From Ophioceras dolichostomum (taxonomy: Eukaryota > Ascomycota > Sordariomycetes > Magnaporthales > Ophioceraceae), in assembly GCA_003049485.1 (NCBI GenBank), contig PYST01000376.1, forward strand, positions 1 through 35,544: a DNA stretch of 35,544 bases. The letters run 5' to 3'. This document shows positions 19,575-29,988 of this stretch, one piece after another. Both the position numbers and the translations under genes were made by a program. The first letter of the stretch is position 1; each line of letters starts with the position of its first letter. The notes below the pieces were generated by a model. It made no database searches. It saw only the letters and a list, made by a program, of their open reading frames with translations, and had not been told where the DNA came from.

Positions 19575-22500
19575 ATGGCGCCGGCTCCCACAGTTGAAGC
19601 CAGCCACCAGAACGATGTCTGGGCGATCGAACTGCCCCAGGGGATGCCCAAGGACTGGCAGCTGCTGCCTCCTCACAGCCAGGAGCTGCTGCGGGCCGCG
19701 CGGTCCGGACGCCTGTACAAGCGGCTAGCGCCTGCGGACGACGATGACATCGACCCGGACCCCAACTTGGACAAGGGCGACAAGAAAGAGGACTCGAGCA
19801 CCAAGGGCTACGTTGTCCGATCCTGGAAGCAAGTGCCGCGCGCTTCGGAGGGGCCGACCGTCTCGCATCTGGCGAAGCGGCGCAAGGGCACGGTCACGCT
19901 CAAGTCGAAAGCCGAGGTGCTGCAGTCTACCGGCCCGCTGATGACCCGAGCCACCGTACGCCGCCTTGACGCAGCCGGAAACCCGTACGAACAGACAATC
20001 ACCCTCACCGACGGTCAAGTCATCGATGGCGAGATCATCTCTACGAGCGTAGTGCCACTGCCCTCTACAACAGACTCCACAGCCAGTCAAGCCGCCACCC
20101 CGGCAAGGCGCAAGCCCCCGCCATTCCGTCGCAAGCTGAAGGGACCTGGCCGTGGACCTGGCCGTGGCCGAAAGAAGGGAAAACTGCCGCCGCTCGGTAG
20201 CACGCGTCCGCCACCACCGGCGGGCGCTGCGCCGGACTCGGCCGTTTCCGATGCAGCCCTGGGAGCCCCTCTCGCCGCGACGGGCGAGTCGAATATCCAG
20301 GTTAGTGTCCTTTCTTCCCTCACTCCCTTTCCCAACACCCGCTGCACCATTGCTGGCTATGACTGTTTGAATGGGTCTCTTGAGTCCTGTCGTCGTTTGC
20401 CAATAGTTGATCGGTGTAACCATCGGCTTTGCGAGTGCACACGCTAACACATGAATTTTTCCACTTTTCCCTCTCCCCGGCAGGCCGCACTCCACACCGG
20501 TGACACCGGAGAATCTAGTTTGCACGATGGTGATACCGTTGACCACTCCATCCCGCCATCCGATGACGAGGACGGGGACGAGATTGAGGGAGAAGGCGAA
20601 GGCGAGGGTGAGGGTGAGGGGGAGGGTGATGGCGAAGGTGAAGGCGAGGGTGATGGTGACGGTGATGGTCGCGACGATGACGTGGATATGGAAGACGCTG
20701 CCGAGGTGCTGCACGAGGGCGTAGGTGGGATGGCGACGGATAAAGACGAGGCAGGCCTGCAGAATGGCACTCTGGAAGGCGCGGTTACCCTGGTTGAATC
20801 CCAGATGGAGGCCCAGACGCAGACGAAATCTCCTCCCTCGCTGCTACCAGAGCTTGAGGCGGCGGCGCGGCGATCTGTGGCGACCGGTCAGCACCTCAAA
20901 ATAGCGGCACCGCATGCTCCGTCCCATCTCGCGTCCCCCCGCGTCGAGGGCAGTCCTCTGAAGAACGTGGTGCTTCCCTCACCAACCGATCCATCACCAG
21001 CCTTGTCTCCCGCGGCGAATAGCCTCCCGGGCCTCCCCCCACTGTCCCCGCCGCCAGCGGCAAACCCACGCGTCCAGCAAGCAGTCATGGCCTCGGCGGA
21101 TGATGTCGATTCCAAATTGGCCGTGACAGACGCAGCGGAGCCATCGGTTATTTCCGGCGAAGGCATATCTGCGGATGTCAGAATGGAGGAGCACAACAGC
21201 GAGCACGGTGATGCCATGCAACTGGACGGTATGCAGCTGGATGGTATGCAGCTGGACGGCATGCAGCTGAACGGCATGCAGATGGACTGCAGCCAGGACG
21301 GCAACCAGGACGGCAACCAGGACGGCACCCAGGACGAGAACGGGCAAGACAATATGCGACAAATGGGAGATAGTGAGCGTGACAACGCGAGAGAAGACGC
21401 CAGTGGCGAGAATTCGTTGGAACATGGAAAGAATGAGGGTGTATCGTCTACCGAACCATCCGAACAGAGCGCTGAGGCGGTGGAGGGTGACAGCGCCAAT
21501 GCTCCCACCGTCACCGAACCCCAAGCGGATGCGGCTCGTGCGCCCACAAGGTCACCAGAGCTGGGGCCTCATGCGTCTCTTTCAAGTCACGAGGCTGAGG
21601 CTTCCAGCAGAGTGCCAACGCCACCCATGGGTTCTCAGCCCGCTCATCCTGACGCACCTTCTGCACTCCCTCGACAGGACGATAGCTCACAAGACGGCTC
21701 GAATCTAGCATCCAGCCAAGGTGGCACATCGCCCGCTCGTCCTCTCGAGACTGGGCCGAAGGACCAGGCGAACAGCGGCCTCGCGGATATCACAGGCGCA
21801 TCTGCCGCTGCCCCCTCGGTAGCACATACGATCGCTAGTCCTCCGACAGCACACCCCATCTTGCCTACAGACGAGCATGAGCATGGCCCTTTGGAGGCAT
21901 TGCCCATCGGCGAGGTCCATTCTGAGGATGCGCCAGGTGGCGCGGTCGATGAGCCGATGAGGGAGATGTTGGACACGTTGGACACTGTGTCTGACTTGGT
22001 CAAGAATGTTGCAGTGGATAGCGGTACCTCCACCGCTGCGTTCGACGTGACGCGCCATGGACAGCCTGCGGATGGACAGCCTGCGGAGGCCGCAATCGGC
22101 AACAGCGACAGCAATTCATCCATGGCAGGAGAAGCCGGAGGAGCCAGAGGACATGGACGAGCCATCGAGGACGAGGCCACCGACAGCCAGCCCTACGCGG
22201 GGTCGGCCGTCGCGACGTCAGGACCACCATCGGAACCCGGCTTACAGGAGCCAACTCCAGAGCCACCACGATCACCGCCGCTAGCACCTACAAGGGTTGT
22301 TGATGACGAAAATGACGGGCCAGACCTCCTGTGCGGGCTGGAGGCCGAGCTGGATCGACAGGAGGAGCTTAGCCGTGCTGCGAAGGCCAGAGAGGAGGCT
22401 GCTGCAGCCGCCGAGGCAGCCAAGCCCGAGGCAGTGGCAGCACCGCAATTATCAGTGACATCAGAGTCGATTCCGCAGTTGTCGGACAACACAACTATAG

Positions 22501-22622
22501 AGGCTACCATCCCGACCAAGGAAGCTCCTCGTGAGGCTGAAAAGCTCATGGAGACGGAGGAAACAGGCCAGACTAGCGACAAGGGTAACCTCGACGATGT
22601 CGTGATAGCAGACGCGCCATAG
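19575..22622 (+). CDS. Long acidic, disordered protein with AT-hook-like patch
   Basis: Two exons, 19575-20300 and 20484-22622, encode about 954 residues. An in-frame ATG at 19545 is possible, but MAPAPTVEAS at 19575 looks like the true start. The first ~240 residues are the ordered and probably conserved part: VWAIELPQGMPKDWQLLPPH, LLRAARSGRLYKR, GYVVRSWKQVPR, HLAKRRKGTVTL and TRATVRRLDAAGNPYEQT. A Pro/Lys/Gly-rich patch, RRKLKGPGRGPGRGRKKGK, resembles an AT-hook and suggests a nuclear, DNA-associated protein (inference). Exon 2 encodes a very acidic, low-complexity tail with a Glu-Gly/Asp-Gly run near residue 280, five GMQLD-type pentapeptides near 500 followed by QDGN repeats, and many Ser/Pro/Ala. 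I recognise this arrangement as an unnamed filamentous-fungal protein. No enzymatic domain is visible. Confidence 0.78.
20589..20671 (+). repeat. Coding Glu-Gly/Asp-Gly hexanucleotide tract
   Basis: Repeats of gagggt, gaaggc and gatggt encode about 25 residues of alternating acidic residue and glycine within the disordered protein. Synonymous variation between units indicates an old tract that has partly degenerated. Confidence 0.85.
21213..21338 (+). repeat. Coding 15-bp repeats (GMQLD and QDGN)
   Basis: Five near-identical 15-bp units (atgcagctggacggc with small changes) encode GMQLD-type pentapeptides. They are followed by three to four 12-bp units (caggacggcaac) encoding QDGN. Both lie in frame in exon 2 of the acidic protein. 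Confidence 0.9.
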
Positions 22623-22699
22623 CTTGTAGGTTGTGGTAGGAATTAAGGTGTCTAGGTATATACAAGAGTATCTATTTTCCTAGGTATACTCCCTTCTCT

Positions 22700-22740
<41 letters not shown>

Positions 22741-22842
22741 TCTCTCTCTCTCTCTCACTCTCACTCTCACTCTCTCACTCTCACTCTCTCTCTCTCACTC
22801 TCACTCTCTCTCTCTCACTCTCACTCTCTCTCTCTCACTCTC

Positions 22843-22881
<39 letters not shown>

Positions 22882-23315
22882 TTGTGTGTGTGTGTTGGCG
22901 CGATCATTCCTTTCTTTCTCTCGGCTTCATGTGCACCAACTCCGCGTAGGTCGTTTAAGCTGTTTTCGGCTCCGGTTTCTCTGCACTCAGATTAATTGCA
23001 CGAGTTGTACATTCGGACAAACTGAGGCGCTTGAGAGCCCAGTCTTATGTAAGGCCGCACGTTGCTATCGTGTTTTGCTGCGAAGGACACCGAGAGCCCT
23101 CCCTGATAAACCAACTCCGAATGGTCCAAGAGCGACAAAAATAGGTGTGTGGACAGGTAAGTACCTGGCGAGGTAACTCTCAGGGAGATTACGACAAGGG
23201 TATGCAATCGGCTTCGCGCACATCGTTCGCTTACTCCTCTAGAGTCCGTCGGCTGAGGAATGCGGAATTACAAAGGTTGTTCAGCCTGGACCGGTGGGGG
23301 TGGTCCTGATGGAGG
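22623..23315. other. Convergent intergenic region with a large microsatellite
   Basis: This gap lies between the 3' ends of the acidic protein gene and SER2. Its main content is the CT/TG microsatellite described separately. No gene is seen. Confidence 0.6.
22691..22896. repeat. Composite (CTCTCA)n/(CT)n and (TG)n microsatellite
   Basis: About 155 bases consist of C/T with regularly placed A (CTCTCA and CTCTCTCA units). At 22847 the tract switches to about 50 bases of almost pure TG. It starts roughly 70 bases after the stop codon of the acidic protein, so it may be transcribed as part of its 3' UTR. Confidence 0.97.
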
Positions 23316-24920
23316 TTAGGGAGCCGTGAGCAAGGCCACCTCTTCCGAAGTAAAGCCAAACAAGTATAGCAGGTCGAGCATGCTCTGGCCATTCAGTCGA
23401 GCGTCAGCCTCCATCTGCACACGTGGCTTGGCGTTCCAGGCGACACCCAGGCCTGCGGTCTCCAGCATGAGCAGGTCGTTGGCGCCGTCTCCAACTGCGA
23501 CCACCTGGTCGAGGGCGATGTTCTCACGGCGGGCAATCTCGACGAGCAGCTCGCGCTTGCGCTCGCGACCAACAATGTGGCCGGCCACCTCGCCTGTCAG
23601 CTTGTCGGTGGAAGGGTCGATGACGACCTCGTTGGCGTGAGCATGATCTATGCCCAGATCACGGGCCAGCCACGCAGTCAAGGGCTGGAAGCCGCCGCTC
23701 AGCACGGCAGTGCGGACGCCCAACCGTCGGAGGGCTCGCAGCAGCGGGCGCACGCCCTCGGTGACGTTGAGCACAGACCGCAGCTCTTCGAACAGAGATG
23801 CCGACAGGCCGCGCAGAAGGGCGACGCGCTCGCGAAACGCGGCGTCGAACTCGAGCTCACCGAGCATGGCGCGGTGCGTGATGGCGGCCACACGTGCGCC
23901 CAGGTCCGGCGGCTGACGCACCGTGGCCGCCAGCAGGTCGATGACCTCCTGAGTGATGAGCGTGCTGTCCATGTCGAAGACGACCAGCCGTGGGTGCCGG
24001 CGCCACACCGTGTCGGCTTGCAGCGCCACGTCGACATTCCACTCGCGCTCAAAGCGATAAATCAGCTCGTGGCGCCGCAGGTCCGCTAGTCCAAGATACG
24101 TTGGCGACGGACCCGGGTTCAGCGCCAGCTCCACCACGCGCGGATGACCCCGGCTGTCTAGACATCGGTGGGCACTGGTCGGTTCCGTTGGCTCGTCCGC
24201 GCCGTCCGCCGCGTGCGTGGGCAGCGTCGACATGACGTGCAGGAAAGACGCGATGCAGAGAGGCGACACGTAAGAGCCGTACAGGTGGTCGAGCGGCTCC
24301 GGGTCGGCCGTGGGCGGCTCCAGCGGGAACGATGCCAGGTCAGCCGTGGGCGCCAGGTTGGCCGGCATGTCATCGCGCGGTGGCTCGCACTCGTCCCCGG
24401 CTTTGATGACATCTGCACCACCAGCCGAGGGGCCAGGTCGATGATGGGAGGGGTCGGGACAAGATACCGCAGCGTGGACCGCGTTGGACACCCTCGGAGC
24501 CGTGGACCGGTAGAACAGCGTGGCCACGAGGCGGTTCGAGGGCGCAGCTCCGGGCATCGGAACGCAGTTGGGATGGGATAGGTCGTGGTTGAGACCACTG
24601 TCGACTACGCGAGGCGGGTGGTCCGCTAAGGGGACGCCCCTGAAGGGCGGCATGGACAAAGGCACTGCGGGGACGGGCACGGACGCAGGCGCCAGGGTTG
24701 CAGCTAGGTCGATGGTAGTGACGGAGGTCATGTCGCTGCCAACGCGATTCCCCGATGGTCTAGGCCCCGTCGGCGGCCGGTACTGCTGGTGCTCCCTGAG
24801 GTACGAAGAGCTGCTGCGCGTGCCCGCTGACAGTTGTGGCCGAACAGGGCCAGTTCTGGAGATACTCGGGGCGCCGGAGGCGCTCGAGGCACCAGCCGCG
24901 CCTGTAAGGTCGTCCGCCAT
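23316..24920 (-). CDS. SER2: Phosphoserine phosphatase (HAD superfamily)
   Basis: A single exon of 534 residues. The C-terminal 225 residues are a complete SerB/SER2 HAD domain: motif I DMDST at 316-320 (Asp316 nucleophile, Asp318 acid/base), motif II in VLSGGF at 407-411, motif III lysine in GRERKREL near 455, and motif IV GDGAND at 477-482. It hydrolyses O-phospho-L-serine to serine, the last step of the phosphorylated serine pathway in the cytosol. The ~300-residue N-terminal part is low complexity at first. From about 210 it becomes more ordered (YGSYVSPLCIASFLHVMS, then VVELALNPGPSPTYLG), a region that many fungal SER2 proteins also have before the phosphatase domain. It is divergent from PAPS reductase, with a 1.56-kb gap between starts. 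Confidence 0.95.
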   Translation of the reverse strand: MADDLTGAAGASSASGAPSISRTGPVRPQLSAGTRSSSSYLREHQQYRPPTGPRPSGNRVGSDMTSVTTIDLAATLAPASVPVPAVPLSMPPFRGVPLADHPPRVVDSGLNHDLSHPNCVPMPGAAPSNRLVATLFYRSTAPRVSNAVHAAVSCPDPSHHRPGPSAGGADVIKAGDECEPPRDDMPANLAPTADLASFPLEPPTADPEPLDHLYGSYVSPLCIASFLHVMSTLPTHAADGADEPTEPTSAHRCLDSRGHPRVVELALNPGPSPTYLGLADLRRHELIYRFEREWNVDVALQADTVWRRHPRLVVFDMDSTLITQEVIDLLAATVRQPPDLGARVAAITHRAMLGELEFDAAFRERVALLRGLSASLFEELRSVLNVTEGVRPLLRALRRLGVRTAVLSGGFQPLTAWLARDLGIDHAHANEVVIDPSTDKLTGEVAGHIVGRERKRELLVEIARRENIALDQVVAVGDGANDLLMLETAGLGVAWNAKPRVQMEADARLNGQSMLDLLYLFGFTSEEVALLTAP

Positions 24921-26484
24921 CCCCCTTTTCTAGGTTACTAGTGGACCTATCCAATACCTAGAAGCGATGTGGTTCCGAACTCGACTTTCACCAATTCGAG
25001 AGACGACCCCACTCTTACGCCCCAAAGAGCTTAATAGTATACTAGGTCTGGATTGAATAATAGGGTTGGGCGGCAAAGACAATGAGTATAAATTATGACT
25101 GTCGGCTGGAAGCCTTGTGTTGCGGAATCCAGGAGGACCGGTCATCGGGTCCCGTCACTGCTCGATTTGGTGGGTAGGTCCCGCCGTACACATTCTCGAC
25201 GTCACCATAGCGGGGGACAAAAAAATGCAACGGAATGGGTCCACTCTTTGGGAATGATCAACCAACAGGGATGAACAGTGATGACATAAGCGAACATTTC
25301 GATCACGAGGTCTGGCGGCCTTCATTCCTCGCCCAGAGGAAGGTTGTTGCGCCAACGACAGGACTTCAGAACTCTATGCCACTAATCTGGGTACCTGGTT
25401 GGTATCATCCAATGTCTCTGCCAGCTGGTAAATAACGCAGCTTTGATAGACTGTTAATGCACCACGTTTTGAAAACTAAGTCGCGTTGGTAAGCCTTCTA
25501 CGGTACATGTTACAGACATGCGAGGCGGCACTCGGTGCTGGATGTCGGACTGCGCACTCCTCTGCTCTGGCTCTCGGTCAATTTCGATCTTCCCTGACCG
25601 CCTGGACCCGACCTGACCTGAGTCCCTGGGGTCTGACAGTTTCCTACCCAAGGCAAGATAATGGGGCCCCGCTCTCTTGCCTAGCCAATAGGGAACTAAA
25701 TTTCCATCGCGAAAGTATTGGGCCCAATGTCGTGATCGGTCGCCCCCATTGTGAAGCCATTCCGAGCCAGAGAATGCTCCATTAGGCTCGAATTGCGTGC
25801 TTGCCGCCCTTCGCATTGTGCCTTTGCGCTACTTTGAAATGGAACAGATTGGAAACCTCGCATGTGGGGGCCAAAGTTGGAACACTCGCAATTACTAACG
25901 GCAGCGAGTTGCGTACAACGTGTGGGTGGTCTTCGGCCCAAGAAAAGCTATGAGGCATAGAGATAGGTACCTAGGTACCTGGTAGGCAGGAAGTAAAGTG
26001 TAGGCAAGTAGGTACCTACCTAGGTAGGTAGGTAGGTAGGTAGGTAGGTACCTTGGTATAGGTTATGTAGGCAATAACCGCTTCCATAGTCATACGCCAT
26101 CTCTGTAGAAGTCAGCCGGACTGAGCAACTCTCCTACCACCTTCCCTCTTGTGTTATATTCCTTCCGCTGTTGCTCGTCGAGGATTGTTCATATCTCCCC
26201 GATTTCCTCACTCCCCCCACCAGCAGAAACTCCCCAGGCATCCTCACTCACTGTATGCTGTAACACCTCCTCCTTCTCGCCTCCTTTCTTCTGTTTCTTT
26301 TTGGCACGCAACACACATCTACTGGTACCTCGCTACTACCAGCCGTACTTCCTCCTTCTGCTCGGCACCATCTTCCTTCCGGACACGAAGGGTGCAACCG
26401 AAGTTCCAAAACAAAAGAAAAAAAAAAGGGAGAAAAAAGAGGCGGACCCACCGGTTGCCGAACAAATCACCGTTACCCGTTGTC
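24921..26484. other. Divergent promoter region of SER2 and MET16
   Basis: No gene is supported in these 1.56 kb. A TACCTAGGTA-type cluster lies at 25963-26059. From about 26130 to 26480 the sequence is C/T-rich and then A-rich, like a fungal leader. The MET16 frame is open through this leader back to 26149, but the leader translation is not protein-like. Confidence 0.6.
25963..26059. repeat. TACCTAGGTA-type repeat cluster
   Basis: This is the largest cluster of the family: ataggtacctaggtacctgg, then taggtacctacctaggtagg followed by six GGTA units and a closing taccttgg. Its inverted halves could fold as a hairpin. It lies in the divergent SER2/MET16 promoter, about 425 bases before the MET16 start. 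Confidence 0.9.
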
Positions 26485-27513
26485 ATGGCCGCCACTCTCT
26501 TTGACACGCAGACGTCGTCGTCGGAGTCCTCCCCGCGCTTGCGGGCCCTAGACTCCAAGGTAGATGAGGCGATGGAGGTCGAGTCCGGGTACTACTCAGC
26601 TACATCCTCGACCCCGTCGCTGCCCATCGTCTCGTTCACGCCGGCGCACCTAAGGCACCTGAACGAACAGCTAGAGAAGATGCAGCCGATCGACATTCTG
26701 CGCTTCTGCCGCATTCTGTTTCCCAACTTATACCAGACGACCGCCTTCGGTCTTACGGGGCTAGTCACGCTCGACATGCTGTCCAAGCTTGCGCGCGAGT
26801 CGCCAGGCTCGGGCCCGGTGGACCTGATCTTCCTCGATACGCTGTACCACTTCCCGGAGACGTACAGGTTGGTCGAGGATGTCAAGGCCCGCTACCCCGA
26901 CATCACGATCCACACTTTCCGCCCGGACGGTGCCAGCACCGTGGCCGAGTTCGAGACTCTTTACGGCGAGAAGTTGTATGACTTGAGCGTCGAGATGTAC
27001 GACTGGATCGCGAAGGTCGAGCCGCAGCAGCGGGCATACAATGAGCTGAATGTCTGTGCCGTGCTGACTGGCCGCCGGCGGTCGCAGGGCGGCGAGCGTG
27101 ACCGGATCCCCGTCATCGAGATTGACGACGAGAGGGGAGTTGTCAAGATCAACCCGATGGTGGCCTGGTCTTTCCGGGAGGTGCAGGCATACATAAGGGA
27201 GAACGATGTCCCTTACAACGTGCTGCTGGACAGGGGCTACAAATCGGTCGGAGACTGGCACTCGACCAGCCCGGTGGCCGAGGGGGAGGACGAACGTGCT
27301 GGCCGTTGGAAGGGCCAGACCAAAACTGAGTGCGGAATCCACAACAAAAGGTCGAGGTACGCCCAGTTTCTCAAAGAGCAGCAGGCCGAGCCACGACCCG
27401 AGAAACACACTGAGAGCGGTGTTGGCAGGGACATTGAGAGTCCGGTCCGTACCCAACCAACCGGAGACGAGGCTACACCACTTGGGAATAGCAGCGCTGT
27501 TGTCGCTGTCTGA
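26485..27513 (+). CDS. MET16: Phosphoadenylyl-sulfate (PAPS) reductase
   Basis: An intronless gene of 342 residues starting MAATLFDTQT at 26485; the upstream in-frame ATG at 26149 would add a leader-like, non-conserved extension. Family features are QTTAFGLTGLVTLDMLSKL at 84-102 (the substrate-binding loop), DLIFLDTLYHFPETY at 113-127, the Arg-rich AVLTGRRRSQGG at 192-203, KINPMVAWS at 221-229 and the catalytic ECGIH signature at 282-286 with Cys283. The enzyme reduces PAPS to sulfite and PAP using thioredoxin, in cytosolic sulfate assimilation. The single Cys signature, without the paired cysteines of Fe-S APS reductases, supports PAPS specificity. The ~50-residue tail after RYAQFL is not conserved. 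The divergent neighbour SER2 makes serine, the other precursor of cysteine. Confidence 0.96.
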   Translation: MAATLFDTQTSSSESSPRLRALDSKVDEAMEVESGYYSATSSTPSLPIVSFTPAHLRHLNEQLEKMQPIDILRFCRILFPNLYQTTAFGLTGLVTLDMLSKLARESPGSGPVDLIFLDTLYHFPETYRLVEDVKARYPDITIHTFRPDGASTVAEFETLYGEKLYDLSVEMYDWIAKVEPQQRAYNELNVCAVLTGRRRSQGGERDRIPVIEIDDERGVVKINPMVAWSFREVQAYIRENDVPYNVLLDRGYKSVGDWHSTSPVAEGEDERAGRWKGQTKTECGIHNKRSRYAQFLKEQQAEPRPEKHTESGVGRDIESPVRTQPTGDEATPLGNSSAVVAV

Positions 27514-28644
27514 GGCGGCAGAGCTATCAGCCGCTCCTCAACGCACGAGACATCGACAGTTCAAAAAGGTAGTACTTGTGCTGCTGTCAACAGTGTACCT
27601 TGCCTATCCTCCGGGACTTGGAAGGCAAACATCTTGAGAAGCAGCGAGGTGCCGCCTCCTCAGCCAAGGTTGAAGGCGGCGACCCCCGGCGAGTCACTCA
27701 CCTGCTGGGTTGAAATCGTTGCTCTGTAAAGTCGATAAAGGCATGCCTCTAGTCTTGTTAGAGCAGTGTTCCTTTTGGGAGTAGAGGGTTTAAATGGCGT
27801 TATATTAATGGCTCATTAGCAAGGATTGGATCTTGGAATTGACGAGTCTTAGGTATATGTTTTTATGGTTTGGGAGGGGGATGCGGAAAGGAGGTTTCTG
27901 GACGATACTTAGTCACAACTTAACCATTCATGGCTCCGACTTCGTTTGTTCGATCGGTCGATCGGTCGATCGGTACCTGGGTGGGTTACGGCCTGGCAGC
28001 CTGGCAGCCCGGCAGCCTGTCCCTGACGTCGTGGGCAGCAGAGCAAATTGACGGGATGATCTGATTTCAGTTCCCGTTCCGTGGTCCACTTTGGGTTTGT
28101 TGAGCCGCAGACCGCTTCCGGGAATTGATTGGCCCGCGGCCAACCTCGGTGATGGACGGATTGGGAACCCCATGTCGGTCTCGCTCGGCATGGACCTTAC
28201 GGCGTGCCACAAACCGGCTCGACCCAGCCGGGAATTAAATACTCATGTTGCGTAGAGCTCAATCTCGACGGCAAGTGAAAGTGCGCAGATGACTGACTCT
28301 GCGAAGATGCCAGTGCGCGTTAGCTCCAGCGGTAATATTTGTTCTTCCCGCACGTAAGCTGTTGTCACCAAGCCACACCACTAGGCGAAGGGAGAGCGGG
28401 CACCAGGGTGTAACGCATGTACAGTTTGTTGTGCCAGCTATAAAACTCGTTAAATAGGTACTCTATAGAAGGTGGGCACATCACTTTATTCCCCCCTCTG
28501 AGGCAAGCTTGATCTGTGTCACTGATGGTGTCTCTCGCGTCCGACCTATTCCAAGTTATCTGTATCCCGACCGATTGCGTGGGCTTCTTTCGAATACAGC
28601 CGGCTCAGCAGCAGCAGCGGCAGTGCTCTGGCGACCTCAAGTCT
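27514..28644. other. Convergent intergenic region, no gene recognised
   Basis: This 1.1-kb gap lies between the 3' ends of MET16 and the small probably mitochondrial protein gene. It contains a short 8-bp tandem repeat at 27951-27974, followed at 27991-28019 by three imperfect CCTGGCAG units. No RNA gene was recognised. Confidence 0.5.
27951..27974. repeat. 8-bp tandem repeat, three copies
   Basis: The unit cgatcggt is repeated three times without change. Each contains the palindrome CGATCG. Confidence 0.9.
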
Positions 28645-29373
28645 TTAGTAACCATCCTTGCCCCATTTGTTGTACTTGTCGTGAAGTTCCTGTTGGAAAG
28701 AATCGACGTGTCAATTTCAATTACTGCTGGGGCACGGATTGGGCCGACCGCACAAGAACACTCGGGGAATGGTGCGCTAGGTGATGAGGCGGGAATACCT
28801 TAGGAAGAGTCACGTTCGGAACAACCACAACGTTGACCGCACTGGGGGCATCCTTAGGGGCAGCGTTGGCATCCCCACCCGGCTGGTAGCGGTACTTGCC
28901 CTCAGTTGAGCCCGTCTCCCATGGCATTCCAGAAATGGGCACAGGGGTTTCGGAGGTCGACTTGGTAGGAGAGCGTCCTGCGAGTCGTGCGCAGCCAGCC
29001 GGTGTCAATTGTTAGCAACTTGGCCCGTCAGTCCCAGTAGTCGGGGCAGTCCGGGCAGCCCCCGGGCAGCCCCGGTGGTCAGAAAGACCTTCAAAGTGGT
29101 AGAGTTCATACCGAAGTAGAAGCCAGCGCCAGCCAACGCAGCAACCATGACCCCGCCGAGAATCTGTAAAGCAACGCGATTGTCAGTTGCCGACCTGGCC
29201 GGAGCCGAATCTAACGAGCAATTCGGCATAGCAATATGCACAGGCAGAGGGTATCGTCATGCACAGACCATAATTTCGGGGTTGCGCTTGGTTTCCTGCT
29301 TCAGGGCCGCTTCCGACGAAGCAAGTCGACGGACCGAGGTCGAAAAGGCTCTTCGGGCAACGAAGGACGCCAT
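28645..29373 (-). CDS. Small single-pass mitochondrial protein, fungal, unnamed
   Basis: Four exons, 29373-29269, 29163-29112, 28977-28799 and 28689-28645, encode 126 residues with all phases consistent. The N-terminus MASFVARRAFSTSVRRLA is a strong mitochondrial presequence ending near an RAFSTS-type processing site. A charged segment (KQETKRNPEI) leads into one glycine/alanine-rich membrane segment, ILGGVMVAALAGAGFYFG (residues ~36-53). The rest is hydrophilic: GMPWETGSTEGKYRYQPGGD, AAPKDAPSAVNVVVVPNVTL and the ending ELHDKYNKWGKDGY. The layout suggests an inner-membrane protein with its tail in the intermembrane space or matrix, such as an accessory respiratory-complex subunit. I recognise it as a kind of protein found in other filamentous fungi but do not know an established function. 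Confidence 0.82.
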
Positions 29374-29988
29374 GGCAACCGACCGCTCGCAGCAGAGGAC
29401 AGGATTTTAAATTGGGTTTCGGTACGTCACGAACAATGGCGACGTGATGTGTCGCAATTCGGCGATTCTTGAGGTTGGTTTTCGGAGTGTGCTTTTCGGT
29501 CGAAGATTTACTGGTGTGAGGGCGTTTTGAGCTACGAGCTGGATGATGCCGGAAGAGCTCGTACGATTCGTCGACCAGCACCCGAAGCGTTACCCCGTTA
29601 GAACGATACATAGGTGCTTATCTAGATAAGGTATCCACATGTGCCAAACCGGGCCTTCCACATCAACCCCTGTCAGCCAATCTCTCAGGAGAGGATGAGC
29701 ATGAACCGACTACTACTCCATGCCTTGCGTCGTTCGTTATTTTCATTTTAGGTTTCCGGGTAGGCGTAAGTGCTTGTACCTACAATTCTACGTTCATTGT
29801 CACTCCTTTCTCCCCCTGGCGGCATTGCGTTTTCCGGGTTGGGTTGAATCACCGCTTTATTGCCACTTTTTGATGAACCATCATTTCGGCCAAACCGCAC
29901 CTGCGAGTAGCCCTGCACAGAGCTACGACAGAGAACCGACCAACACGCGCGCCTGCTCCTCCGCGTTGCTGGGACTCAGTGGGCAAAG
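29374..29988. other. Divergent promoter region of the small protein and ERF2
   Basis: About 615 bases with no recognised gene or repeat. It should hold the promoters of two diverging genes. Confidence 0.5.

Noticed and set aside
19725..20714. 329-codon open frame antisense to the acidic protein gene
   Set aside because: It spans the intron and exon boundary of the sense gene and reads as low-complexity complement (Thr/Ile/Leu runs opposite Glu-Gly codons).
26761..27456. 231-codon open frame antisense to PAPS reductase
   Set aside because: The sense strand carries an unmistakable PAPS reductase; the antisense frame follows from GC-rich third positions.
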